DNA of 8,117 nucleotides from Candidatus Faecalibacterium faecipullorum (lineage in GTDB: Bacteria > Bacillota > Clostridia > Oscillospirales > Ruminococcaceae): contig DWXX01000171.1 of the NCBI GenBank assembly GCA_019118985.1, positions 1-8,117 on the forward strand. The letters run 5' to 3'. Position numbers and translations under genes: made by a program. The notes under the pieces are model-generated. The model ran no database searches, was not told the origin of the DNA, and saw only the letters and a program-made list of their open reading frames with translations. Below are positions 1 through 6,166 of the stretch, piece by piece; the first letter of the stretch is position 1; the number at the start of each line of letters is the position of its first letter.

Positions 1-130
1 GGGTGTCCCCCTGGGCTTCGTTGGCGGCCTTGACCGCCTCGCGGGAGTAGTCCCATTTGCCGCAGGCGGTGCAAAGGAGCATCGCGAGGGCTGCGAAAAG
101 GAAGGTGAACAGTCGTTTTCTTACGTGCAT
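1..130 (-). CDS. Putative lipoprotein, N-terminal part only (runs off left edge)
   Basis: Reading leftward from the ATG at 130-128 gives 43 codons that stay open to the window edge, so the C-terminal part is missing. The protein begins MHVRKRLFTFLFAALAMLL: a basic n-region (R4, K5, R6) and a hydrophobic core (residues 7-19), then CTAC-GKW. Cys23 is the likely lipidated residue of a type II signal peptide. Ala at -1 and Thr at -2 fit a lipobox; Cys at -3 is unusual, since Leu is normal there. The mature start (GKWDYSREAVKAANEAQGDT) matches no family I can name with certainty. Ribosome binding site GGAGG lies about 10 nt upstream (143-147 on the plus strand). The gene should encode an exported protein anchored to the outer face of the cytoplasmic membrane. 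The transketolase terminators lie upstream of it, so it needs its own promoter (candidate at 239-265). Function unknown. Confidence 0.8.
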   Translation of the reverse strand, partial: MHVRKRLFTFLFAALAMLLCTACGKWDYSREAVKAANEAQGDT

Positions 131-238
131 ACGTTTGATTCCTCCATTTTTTCTGGATTTTGCGGCGAGTTTTGAAAGGTATACTTTTACGGACACGATT
201 TTTTGGAGGAATGCACATAGGAGAAATAACGCCTTTAT

Positions 239-265
239 GTTATAATTTTTTTGCGCGAGACGCAA
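239..265 (-). promoter_or_regulatory. Weak candidate promoter for the lipoprotein gene
   Basis: On the minus strand TTGCGT (265-260) is followed after 15 bp by TATAAC (244-239), the only reasonable pair I find between the terminator hairpin and the ATG at 130. The spacer is short and the -35 overlaps the terminator's T-run. The leader would be about 100 nt. The assignment rests on position and a partial consensus only. Confidence 0.3.
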
Positions 266-309
266 AAAGGCCCAGTTCGGAAAACTATACTTTTCCAAAC
301 TGGGCTTTT
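264..309. terminator. Bidirectional hairpin terminator
   Basis: GCCCAGTT (270-277) pairs with AACTGGGC (298-305). A C/A mismatch follows, then GGAAAA (279-284) pairs with TTTTCC (291-296), leaving a 6-nt loop. On the minus strand the stem is followed by five T's (from A264-A268). On the plus strand it is followed by TTTTGCTTTTT. On the minus strand this is a second terminator behind the transketolase operon. Confidence 0.75.
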
Positions 310-332
310 GCTTTTTGGCAAAGCGGGGGGCG

Positions 333-358
333 AAAAACCCGCCCCTTGCGGGGCGGGT
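333..358 (-). terminator. Intrinsic terminator of the transketolase operon
   Basis: A perfect 9-bp GC-rich stem, ACCCGCCCC (337-345) with GGGGCGGGT (350-358), and a 4-nt loop (346-349). Read on the minus strand it is followed directly by a T-run (A333-A337 on plus). It begins about 20 nt past the stop codon of the C-terminal transketolase subunit. Confidence 0.92.
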
Positions 359-379
359 AGGGGCTGCTTTGGGTTTGGG

Positions 380-1324
380 TCAGTAGCCCAGCATCTCGTG
401 GGCGGTCTGTTCGATGGTGGCGGCGTCCAGGCCGTAGGCGTGGATGAGGTCCCAGGCGGGGCCGGAGCAGGCGAAGCGGTCCTGCACGCCGATGCGGCGG
501 ACCGGGACGGGCTGCTTTTCGGCCAGCAGGGAGCAGACTGCCTCGCCCAGGCCGCCGATGACGCTGTGCTCCTCGCAGGTGATGACCATGCGGCAGTCGC
601 GGGCGGCGTCGAGGATGAGCTCTTTGTCCAGGGGCTTGATGGTGTGGATGTTCAGCACCCGGGCGCCGATGCCCTGCGCGGCCAGGTGCTCGGCCGCGAT
701 GCGGGCCTCGTTGACCTCGAGGCCGGTGGCGATGATGGCGATGTCGTTGCCGTCGGTGACCTTTTCGCCCTTGCCGATCTCAAAGTGGTAGTTGTCCGGG
801 TCGTGGAAGACCGGCACCGCCAGGCGGCCGAACCGCAGGTAGACCGGGCCTTCCATCTCGAAGGCGGCGCGGACGGCGGCCCGCGCCTCGATGTCGTCGG
901 ACGGGCAGATAACCGTCATCCCCGGCAGCGAGCGCATCAGGGCAAAGTCCTCGCAGCACTGGTGGCTCGCGCCGTCCTCGCCCACCGAGATGCCCCCGTG
1001 GGACGCGCCGATCTTGACGTTCAGCCGCGGGTAGGCGATGGAGTTGAGGATCTGCTCATAGGCGCGGGCCGCCGCGAACATGGCAAAGCTGGACACAAAG
1101 GGCACCAGCCCCATGGTGGACAGCCCCGCCGCCACGCCGATCATGTTGGCCTCGGCGATGCCGCAGTCAAAGAACCGCTCGGGGGCCACCTTCTGGAACA
1201 TCGAGGTGCGGGTGGCGGCCGACAGGTCGGCGTCCAGCACCACCAGCTCGGGGTGTTCGGCGGCAAGCTGCTGCAGGGTGGCGCCGTAGCTGTCGCGGGT
1301 CGCGATCTTCTTCACTTCTGCCAT
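380..1324 (-). CDS. Transketolase, C-terminal subunit
   Basis: 314 aa, the usual length of the C-terminal half of a split transketolase. It carries the pyrimidine-binding domain (about residues 5-170) and the C-terminal transketolase domain (about 185-305). The motif CGIAEANMIGVAAGL (54-68) contains Glu58, the expected catalytic glutamate that contacts the aminopyrimidine of thiamine diphosphate. GEDGASHQ (115-122), with His121, is the conserved active-site loop. Together with the N-terminal subunit it transfers two-carbon ketol units between sugar phosphates in the cytoplasm (non-oxidative pentose phosphate pathway). The ATG at 1324 sits 3 nt after the stop of the upstream gene, with GGAGGG about 9 nt before it inside that gene's end, so translation is probably coupled. 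A strong terminator follows at 333-358. A 1-deoxyxylulose-5-phosphate synthase half is unlikely, because split, adjacent pairs with these motifs are transketolases. Confidence 0.95.
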   Translation of the reverse strand: MAEVKKIATRDSYGATLQQLAAEHPELVVLDADLSAATRTSMFQKVAPERFFDCGIAEANMIGVAAGLSTMGLVPFVSSFAMFAAARAYEQILNSIAYPRLNVKIGASHGGISVGEDGASHQCCEDFALMRSLPGMTVICPSDDIEARAAVRAAFEMEGPVYLRFGRLAVPVFHDPDNYHFEIGKGEKVTDGNDIAIIATGLEVNEARIAAEHLAAQGIGARVLNIHTIKPLDKELILDAARDCRMVITCEEHSVIGGLGEAVCSLLAEKQPVPVRRIGVQDRFACSGPAWDLIHAYGLDAATIEQTAHEMLGY

Positions 1325-1327
1325 GGC

Positions 1328-2179
1328 TCAGCCCTCCTGTTCCAGTTTGGCGAGGGCGGCGTTCAGCTCGTCCATCGCGGTGTGGTAGTCGGCGTCGCCG
1401 GGGGCCTTGCCGTGCCAGTCGACGCTGTGCTCCATATACGACACGCCCTTGCCCTTGACGGTGTTCAGGATGATGCAGGTGGGGCGGCCCTTCTCGGCGT
1501 GGAAAGCCTCCACCGCCGCTTCGATCTGGTCGTAGTCGTGCCCGTCGATGCTCAGCACCTTGAAGCCGAAGGCCTCCAGCTTTTTGTCCTGGGGGGCGCT
1601 GTTCATGACGTCCTCGATCCGGCCGTCGATCTGCAGGTGGTTCAGGTCGATAAAGACGCAGAGGTTGTCCAGCTTGTAGTGGGACGCGAACATGAAGGCC
1701 TCCCAGCACTCGCCCTCTTCGATCTCGCCGTCGCCCAGGATGGCGTAGACCCGCACCTCGTCAAGGCCGCGCACCTTGGCGCCCAGGGCCATGCCGCAGG
1801 CCGCCGAGATGCCCTGCCCCAGGCTGCCGGTGGACATATCCACCCCGGGGACGGTGTTCATGTTGGGGTGGCCCTGCAGCCGGCTGCCCATCTGGCGCAG
1901 CGTCAGCAGCTCTTCGGCGGGGAAGAAGCCCCGCTCCGCCAAAGCGGCGTAGAGGGCGGGGGCGGCGTGCCCCTTGGAGAGGACCAGACGGTCCCGCTCG
2001 GGCCAGGCGGGGTCGGCGGGGTCGACCCGCATCTCCCGGAAGTACAAAAAGGACAGCACCTCCGCGATGGACAGGCTGCCGCCGGGATGTCCGCATTTGG
2101 CGCTGTGGGTGCTCTCGATCACGCCGATGCGGATGCGGCAGGCGTGCTGTTGCAGGGCAAGTTTTTCTGCGTTTGTCAT
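1328..2179 (-). CDS. Transketolase, N-terminal (thiamine-diphosphate-binding) subunit
   Basis: 283 aa from the ATG at 2179. This start was chosen over the upstream in-frame ATG at 2263 because GGAAGGA lies at the right distance before it and because the longer form would begin at the predicted transcription start. The thiamine diphosphate/Mg2+ motif begins at LGDGEIEEGECWEA (148-161) and ends at Asn180 (FIDLN). Conserved transketolase histidines are seen in CGHPGG (His31), SKGHAAPALY (His71) and QGHP (His104). STGSLGQGIS (116-125) is also characteristic. It forms the pyrophosphate-binding half of the enzyme whose other half is encoded 3 nt downstream. The first gene of the operon, it has a good promoter at 2268-2296 and a leader of about 80 nt. 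Confidence 0.95.
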   Translation of the reverse strand: MTNAEKLALQQHACRIRIGVIESTHSAKCGHPGGSLSIAEVLSFLYFREMRVDPADPAWPERDRLVLSKGHAAPALYAALAERGFFPAEELLTLRQMGSRLQGHPNMNTVPGVDMSTGSLGQGISAACGMALGAKVRGLDEVRVYAILGDGEIEEGECWEAFMFASHYKLDNLCVFIDLNHLQIDGRIEDVMNSAPQDKKLEAFGFKVLSIDGHDYDQIEAAVEAFHAEKGRPTCIILNTVKGKGVSYMEHSVDWHGKAPGDADYHTAMDELNAALAKLEQEG

Positions 2180-2206
2180 AGATCGTCCTTCCATTTGCAC
2201 TGGTTT

Positions 2207-2249
2207 GTCTCCCCGATGATGAAATGATCGAAACCGGAATGCCGGAGAC
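2207..2249 (-). other. Inverted repeat in the transketolase leader
   Basis: GTCTCC (2207-2212) and GGAGAC (2244-2249) are complementary and lie within the predicted 5' leader. They would close a hairpin with a 31-nt loop upstream of the ribosome binding site. The stem is only 6 bp, so its importance is uncertain. I recognise no riboswitch class here. Confidence 0.3.
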
Positions 2250-2267
2250 GCGCTGTATTCCAACTTA

Positions 2268-2296
2268 ATATTATCTATTCTGCCCTAAAACGTCAA
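2268..2296 (-). promoter_or_regulatory. Promoter of the transketolase operon
   Basis: On the minus strand TTGACG (2296-2291) is followed by a 17-bp spacer and TAATAT (2273-2268), a good sigma-A-type match. A perfect TTGACA (2310-2305) lies 8 bp further upstream without a matching -10. Predicted start near 2261, about 80 nt before the ATG at 2179. Confidence 0.75.
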
Positions 2297-2330
2297 GATG
2301 TTTTTGTCAAAATGTACAGCGGCGGTGAAA

Positions 2331-2342
2331 ATGATGCATCAT
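2331..2342. promoter_or_regulatory. 12-bp perfect palindrome, possible operator
   Basis: ATGATGCATCAT is a perfect palindrome about 70-80 bp upstream of the predicted transketolase transcription start, in the stretch between the epimerase terminator and the promoter. Its symmetry and position suit a dimeric regulator, but I cannot name one. Confidence 0.35.
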
Positions 2343-2387
2343 AGCTACGTTTTTTGTGGAAAATGCACGCTGCTGCGGGCATACGAA

Positions 2388-2412
2388 AGCCCCCGGCGGG
2401 CCGCCGGGGGCT
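2388..2412 (-). terminator. GC-rich hairpin terminator after the epimerase gene
   Basis: AGCCCCCGGCGG (2388-2399) and CCGCCGGGGGCT (2401-2412) are perfectly complementary, 12 bp, starting 8 nt after the epimerase stop. On the minus strand only three T's follow, so it is a strong hairpin with a poor U-tail; some read-through into the transketolase region is possible. Confidence 0.65.
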
Positions 2413-2419
2413 GTAAGGT

Positions 2420-3520
2420 TCACTTGTCCAGATAAGTCAGGTAGCCGGGCTGCACCCCGCGGATGCCCATGCCGGGCGCGTCCGACACGGTGATGACCTT
2501 TTCGTCGAACTGCGCGCCGCCCACCACCGGGTCGACGCTGCACAGCACCGGGCCGTCCAGGTCCACCCGGGTGATGATGCTGCGGGCGCATGCCAGCTCG
2601 ACGGCGGCGTTGACCGCCACCTTCGCCTCCAGCATGCAGCCGATCATGCACTCCACCCCGTAGACCTCGGCCGCCGCGGCGATCCGCAGAGCGTTTGTCA
2701 GCCCGCCGCACTTCATCAGCTTGATGTTGATGAAGTCGGCCGCCCGGTGCTGTATGATCCGCAGCGCGTCGGCGGGGGAAAAGACGCTCTCGTCCGCCAT
2801 CACCGGCACCCAGCTGTGCCGGGTGACGTAGGCCAGCCCCTCCAGGTCGTCGGCAGGCACCGGCTGCTCCACCAGCTCAAGGGCGAGGCCTTTGTCCTGC
2901 ATCTCGTTCAGGATGCGGACGGCCTGCCGGGGGCTCCATGCCTGGTTGGCGTCGATGCGGATGCAGACGCCGTCCCCCACCGCCGCCCGCACTGCGGCCA
3001 GCCGGGCGGTGTCGAGGGCGGGGTCGGCCCCCACCTTGACCTTGAGGCAGTCGTACCCCCGGGCGACGGCGTCGCGGGCGTCCGCCGCCATCTGCTCGGG
3101 CGGGTTGACGCTGATGGTGATGTCGGTGACCAGCTGCCGGCGGGCGCCGCCCAGCAGCTTATGCACCGGGATGCTGTGCAGCTGGCCGTACAGGTCCCAC
3201 AGGGCCATGTCCACCGCCGCTTTGGCGCTTGTGTTGTGGACGCCGGCTTTCTGCACCCGGGCGGCGACGGCTTCGAAGGCGTCCACCTCCTGCCCGATGA
3301 GGGCGGGGGCGATCAATTCCCGCACCGCCCCGATGATCCCCCCGGCGGTGTCGCCGGTGATGGGACCGGTGGGGGGCGCCTCGCCGTAGCCCACCGCGCC
3401 GGTGTCGGTGTGCAGCTCGACCAGGATGTCCTCCACCCGGTCGACCGAGCGCAGCGCCGTCTTGAACGGCACCCGCAGCGGGGCGTGCAGCCGCCCCAGA
3501 CGTACCTCGGTGATCTTCAT
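2420..3520 (-). CDS. Dipeptide epimerase (L-Ala-D/L-Glu epimerase type), enolase superfamily
   Basis: 366 aa from the ATG at 3520, which follows GGGAGG by 9 nt; the ATG at 3547 lies in a terminator tail and is unlikely. The N-terminal capping domain (about 1-125) and the barrel are both complete. All muconate-lactonizing-subgroup catalytic positions are visible: KVK (160-162, Lys162 as base), metal ligands Asp190 (IDANQ), Glu218 (VEQP) and Asp243 (ADES), and the second base Lys267 (NIKLMK). The motif DLDGP (Asp320, Asp322) is the family's signature for binding the dipeptide amino group. Spacing matches Bacillus subtilis YkfB almost residue for residue. It probably converts L-Ala-D-Glu to L-Ala-L-Glu during recycling of peptidoglycan peptides in the cytoplasm; related epimerases act on other dipeptides, so exact specificity is inferred. 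Confidence 0.92.
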   Translation of the reverse strand: MKITEVRLGRLHAPLRVPFKTALRSVDRVEDILVELHTDTGAVGYGEAPPTGPITGDTAGGIIGAVRELIAPALIGQEVDAFEAVAARVQKAGVHNTSAKAAVDMALWDLYGQLHSIPVHKLLGGARRQLVTDITISVNPPEQMAADARDAVARGYDCLKVKVGADPALDTARLAAVRAAVGDGVCIRIDANQAWSPRQAVRILNEMQDKGLALELVEQPVPADDLEGLAYVTRHSWVPVMADESVFSPADALRIIQHRAADFINIKLMKCGGLTNALRIAAAAEVYGVECMIGCMLEAKVAVNAAVELACARSIITRVDLDGPVLCSVDPVVGGAQFDEKVITVSDAPGMGIRGVQPGYLTYLDK

Positions 3521-3545
3521 GGGTTGATGCCTCCCTTTCCTGTGC

Positions 3546-3573
3546 AAAAAGGGACGGCGGCGGGCCGTCCCTT
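3546..3573 (-). terminator. Intrinsic terminator after the GNAT gene, directly before the epimerase gene
   Basis: AAGGGACGG (3549-3557) pairs with CCGTCCCTT (3565-3573): a 9-bp stem with a 7-nt loop. On the minus strand it is followed by a T-run (five A's at 3546-3550 on plus, two of them in the stem). It lies 31 nt past the GNAT stop and ends about 25 nt before the epimerase ATG, so it may also act as a leader attenuator for the epimerase. Confidence 0.85.
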
Positions 3574-3604
3574 CTGTCTGCGGTGTGGTTTGCGTCTGCC
3601 GGCG

Positions 3605-4108
3605 TTACTCGCGGCCCATCTGCCGGATGCCCAGCTTCTGGTAGGCGATGCGGGGGCTGCCGTTCGCCAGATGGATGATGCCGCAGCGTTCAAAGCCGTT
3701 CGATTCCAGCACGTGCTGCATCACCTTGTTGTCGGCGTGGGTGTCGGCCCGCAGGCTGTCGCAGTGCTCGAGGCACCAGTCGGTGACCAGCTTGCCGATG
3801 CCCTTGCGGTGGCCCGCCGACGCCAGCCGGTGCAGCGTGCCGTAGGGCCCGTCGCTGAGCCAGCGCCCGTCTTCGATCTGTTTATAAGTAGGGTCTTCGC
3901 CCAGGATAAAGGCAAAGACAGCTTCCAGCTCGCCGTTGATGACACAGACGAACAGCCGGTTGGACAGGATGTCCTCCTCGATCAGTTCCCGCGGGGGGTA
4001 GCTGTCCCCCCATTGGGCGGGGTTGCCGTTTTGGGCCATGAAAGCCCGCGCCCGGGCGTAGATCTCCATGATCTGATCGAGTTCGAACCGGTTTGCTCCA
4101 CGAAACAT
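3605..4108 (-). CDS. GNAT-family N-acetyltransferase
   Basis: 167 aa from the ATG at 4108, preceded by AAGGTGGAGG with 4 nt spacing. An in-frame ATG at 4204 is rejected because the extra 32 residues are charged and unlike the family and no good ribosome binding site precedes them. The acetyl-CoA-binding motif A reads LASAGHRKGIGKLVTDW (95-111), with R101-K-G-I-G105 forming the pyrophosphate loop. Motif B follows as ADTHADNKVM (121-130) and NGFERCGII (137-145). The early NPAQWGDSYP (29-38) and late GSPRIAYQK (150-158) segments belong to a common Firmicutes GNAT subgroup. The cytoplasmic enzyme should transfer an acetyl group from acetyl-CoA to an amine; the substrate cannot be read from the sequence. 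It has its own promoter (4244-4272) and terminator, so it is probably transcribed alone. Confidence 0.88.
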   Translation of the reverse strand: MFRGANRFELDQIMEIYARARAFMAQNGNPAQWGDSYPPRELIEEDILSNRLFVCVINGELEAVFAFILGEDPTYKQIEDGRWLSDGPYGTLHRLASAGHRKGIGKLVTDWCLEHCDSLRADTHADNKVMQHVLESNGFERCGIIHLANGSPRIAYQKLGIRQMGRE

Positions 4109-4243
4109 GAATCCTCCACCTTCTTTTGTTCTAAAACTGCCGTGTGAGGGGCCGATGGGTCCTCTCTCCTTCTCTTGCCTCTTGCACTTTCTTCCGCACT
4201 TCACTCCCTGCGCGCAGGCCGCCGCGCGGCCCGCCGTGGGTTT

Positions 4244-4272
4244 AGTATACTACATTTTTACTGAAAATTCCA
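4244..4272 (-). promoter_or_regulatory. Probable promoter of the GNAT gene
   Basis: On the minus strand TATACT (4249-4244) is a strong -10. A weak -35, TGGAAT (4272-4267), sits 17 bp upstream. The -10 lies inside the 10-bp palindrome TAGTATACTA (4243-4252). The leader would be about 130 nt. The stretch is AT-rich in contrast to the GC-rich genes on both sides. Confidence 0.55.
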
Positions 4273-4359
4273 CATTTTTGTGTCGGAAGTTGGACAGAAA
4301 AGAAAAATCGGCCCAAGCATCGCGGTTTTATCCCCGCGGGGTGGAGGCGCGGCGGCCCC

Positions 4360-5280
4360 TTACTTCAAAAAGCCCTGGATGATCTGCTCTTCGGCCTCTT
4401 CTTCGGTCAGGCCGAGGGTGAGCAGTTTGGTGATCTGGTCGCCGGCGATCTTGCCGATGGCGGCCTCGTGGATGAGGGCGGCATCCAGGTCGTTGGCGTC
4501 CAGCTGGGGCACGGCCAGCACCCGGGCGCGGTCCATGATGATGGAGTCACACTCCGAATGGCCCGAGCAGGGGGCGTTGCCGGTCAGCAGGGCGTCGAAC
4601 TTCTGGTAGGAGCGGTCCCGCGCCACCGAGCGGGAGACCACGTCGGCGCTGGAGCCGGCGCCGTTCAGCGCCACCTCATAGCGGCTGACCGCGATCTGGC
4701 GGCCGTGGGTCATCAGACGCTCCCGCACCACCAGACGGGCCCCGGCGGCGAGGTCGGCCACCGTCTTGCGGTCGGTGGAGTCCACACCCTTGATCTGGAC
4801 CATCTCCATCTCCATCGAGCTGTCCTCGTCCATGTGGACCTCGGTGACGGGGTTGAGGATGCGCATCCCCAGCCCGTCGCCCTGGCCGTAGTGCTTTTCC
4901 ACATAGCGCACCCGGGCCCGCTTGCCGATCTGGAAGCGGTGGATGCCGTCGTGCTCCGAGTCCTGATTGCCGCAGTTGTCGATGCCGCAGCCCGCGACGA
5001 TCAGCACGTCGCAGTCGTCCCCGATATAGAAGTCGTTGTAGACTGTCTCTTTCAGCCCGCTCTCGCTGAGCACCACCGGGATGTGGACGCTCTCGTGCCT
5101 GGTGCCCGGCTTGATGTGGATGTCGATGCCGGTGCCGTCCGCTTTGGGGACGATGTCGATGTTGGCGGTGGAGTTGCGGGCCGCGGTCTGGCCGTTGGCC
5201 CGGATATTGTACGCCCCCTCGGGGACGGTGTGCAGGTCGGCCACTTCGGCCAGGATCTGCTTTTGGATGTTGTCTAACAT
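4360..5280 (-). CDS. sufB: SufB/SufD-family Fe-S cluster assembly scaffold (SmsB-like)
   Basis: 306 aa, clearly shorter than classical SufB (about 470-490 aa) but typical of the reduced SufB/D proteins that pair with a single SufC. The C-terminal part carries the family hallmarks: SECDSII (242-248, Cys244 aligning with the essential SufB cysteine), then LIHEAAIGKI (269-278, His271-Glu272), then the ending LTEEEAEEQIIQGFL. An N-terminal group of cysteines, Cys90, Cys98 and Cys103 in DCDVLIVAGCGIDNCG, could add ligands or sulfur-carrying residues. The protein should form the beta-helical core on which the cluster is built in the cytoplasm, opened by ATP hydrolysis in SufC. The ATG follows the sufC stop after a single base, so the two are translationally coupled. 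No SufS, SufU or SufE gene lies beside it. Confidence 0.88.
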   Translation of the reverse strand: MLDNIQKQILAEVADLHTVPEGAYNIRANGQTAARNSTANIDIVPKADGTGIDIHIKPGTRHESVHIPVVLSESGLKETVYNDFYIGDDCDVLIVAGCGIDNCGNQDSEHDGIHRFQIGKRARVRYVEKHYGQGDGLGMRILNPVTEVHMDEDSSMEMEMVQIKGVDSTDRKTVADLAAGARLVVRERLMTHGRQIAVSRYEVALNGAGSSADVVSRSVARDRSYQKFDALLTGNAPCSGHSECDSIIMDRARVLAVPQLDANDLDAALIHEAAIGKIAGDQITKLLTLGLTEEEAEEQIIQGFLK

Positions 5281-5281
5281 A

Positions 5282-6034
5282 TCAGCTCTCTCTGCCTCCC
5301 TGTTCCAGCACGCTGCAGGCGTTGACCGCCGATGTGGTGCCCAGCAGCCCGGGCAGGATCTCCTCCCGCGGGCCCTGCTGGGTCACCCGCCCGGCGGCAA
5401 GCACCACGATCTCGTCGGCGATGTTGAGGATCCGCTCCTGATGGGAGATGACCACGATCGACCCGCTTGTGTTCTTCTGCTGCATCCGCTCAAAGACCTG
5501 GATCAGGTTCTGGAAGCTCCACAGGTCGATGCCGGCTTCCGGCTCGTCAAAGACCGACAGCTTCTGGCCGCGGGCCAGGACGGTGGCGATCTCGATCCGC
5601 TTGAGCTCGCCGCCTGATAAGCTGGCGTTCACCTCGCGGTTGACGTAGTCCTTGGCGCACAGCCCCACCTCGGACAGGTAGGCGCAGGCGTCGGCGATGG
5701 ACAGGGGCCGGTCTTTGCCGGCGGCGATCCGCAGCAGGTCCAGCACCTGGATGCCCTTGAACCGCACCGGCTGCTGGAAGGCGTAGCTGATGCCAAGGTT
5801 GGCCCGCTCGGTGATGGTGCGCCCGGTGATGTCGGCGCCGTCCAGCAGGATGCGGCCGGCGGTGGGCCGCTCGATGCCGGCGATCAGCTTGGCGAGGGTG
5901 GATTTGCCGCCGCCGTTGGGCCCGGTGATGGCCACGAACCGGCCGTCCGGGATGGTGAGGGAGATGTCCCGGATGATCTCTTTCTGACCCTGCTCGCCCG
6001 GGACGTCGAAGGATATATGCTCGAGTTCCAGCAT
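5282..6034 (-). CDS. sufC: SufC-like ABC-type ATPase of Fe-S cluster assembly (SmsC-like)
   Basis: 250 aa, the normal SufC length. The start at 6034 is set by GAGGTG 7 nt upstream; the in-frame ATG at 6067 has no such site. The order of ABC ATPase motifs is complete: Walker A GPNGGGKST (38-46), Q-loop YAFQQP (84-89), signature LSGGELKR (139-146), Walker B KLSVFDEPEAGID (158-170, Glu164 catalytic) and the switch histidine in ISHQE (His198). There are no membrane segments and no permease neighbour; the partner directly downstream is a SufB-like scaffold. That separates it from transport ATPases. It should hydrolyse ATP to drive conformational change in the SufB-like core. Transcribed from the consensus promoter at 6138-6166 with a leader of about 97 nt that begins with a hairpin. 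Confidence 0.92.
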   Translation of the reverse strand: MLELEHISFDVPGEQGQKEIIRDISLTIPDGRFVAITGPNGGGKSTLAKLIAGIERPTAGRILLDGADITGRTITERANLGISYAFQQPVRFKGIQVLDLLRIAAGKDRPLSIADACAYLSEVGLCAKDYVNREVNASLSGGELKRIEIATVLARGQKLSVFDEPEAGIDLWSFQNLIQVFERMQQKNTSGSIVVISHQERILNIADEIVVLAAGRVTQQGPREEILPGLLGTTSAVNACSVLEQGGRES

Positions 6035-6110
6035 GGAATGACACCTCGTTGAAATGATGCCCCCCATTCCCGACTGGAAAGGGACGGAAGGCGGTTTGGT
6101 TTGCTGTCAG

Positions 6111-6130
6111 GCAGGGCGCTTTGGCCCTGC
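6111..6130 (-). other. Hairpin at the 5' end of the sufC-sufB transcript
   Basis: GCAGGGC (6111-6117) and GCCCTGC (6124-6130) form a 7-bp stem with a 6-nt loop. The predicted transcription start is near 6131, so the stem would sit at the very 5' end of the mRNA, where it could protect against decay. It could equally be an operator just inside the transcribed region. Confidence 0.5.
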
Positions 6131-6137
6131 AAAAGGC

Positions 6138-6166
6138 ATTATACCCGAAAAGGGACGGGGTGTCAA
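6138..6166 (-). promoter_or_regulatory. Perfect-consensus sigma-A promoter of sufC-sufB
   Basis: On the minus strand TTGACA (6166-6161), a 17-bp spacer and TATAAT (6143-6138) match the housekeeping consensus at all 12 positions. The predicted start is near 6131. Such a strong core promoter suggests either constitutive high output or control by a repressor. Confidence 0.92.

Noticed and set aside
251..2227. 658-codon open frame on the plus strand
   Set aside because: It lies antisense to both transketolase genes, whose active-site motifs are intact on the minus strand. The translation is low-complexity Gly/Val/His-rich, as expected for the reverse of GC-rich coding DNA.
2180..2260. Riboswitch (thiamine diphosphate) in the transketolase leader
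   Set aside because: The leader is only about 80 nt and I do not see the conserved THI-box segments; transketolase genes are not usual targets.
2747..4147. 466-codon open frame on the plus strand
   Set aside because: Antisense to the epimerase and GNAT genes; it reads across a terminator hairpin and a gene boundary and shows no domain.
4290..4345. Possible terminator after the sufB-like gene (CCCCGCGGGG at 4332-4341 and a minus-strand T-rich run near 4298-4308)
   Set aside because: The palindrome has no loop, and the T-rich run lies well downstream of it without a matching stem directly before it, so I do not call an intrinsic terminator.
4468..5277. 269-codon open frame on the plus strand
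   Set aside because: Antisense shadow of the sufB-like gene, His/Val/Gly-rich with no recognisable motif.
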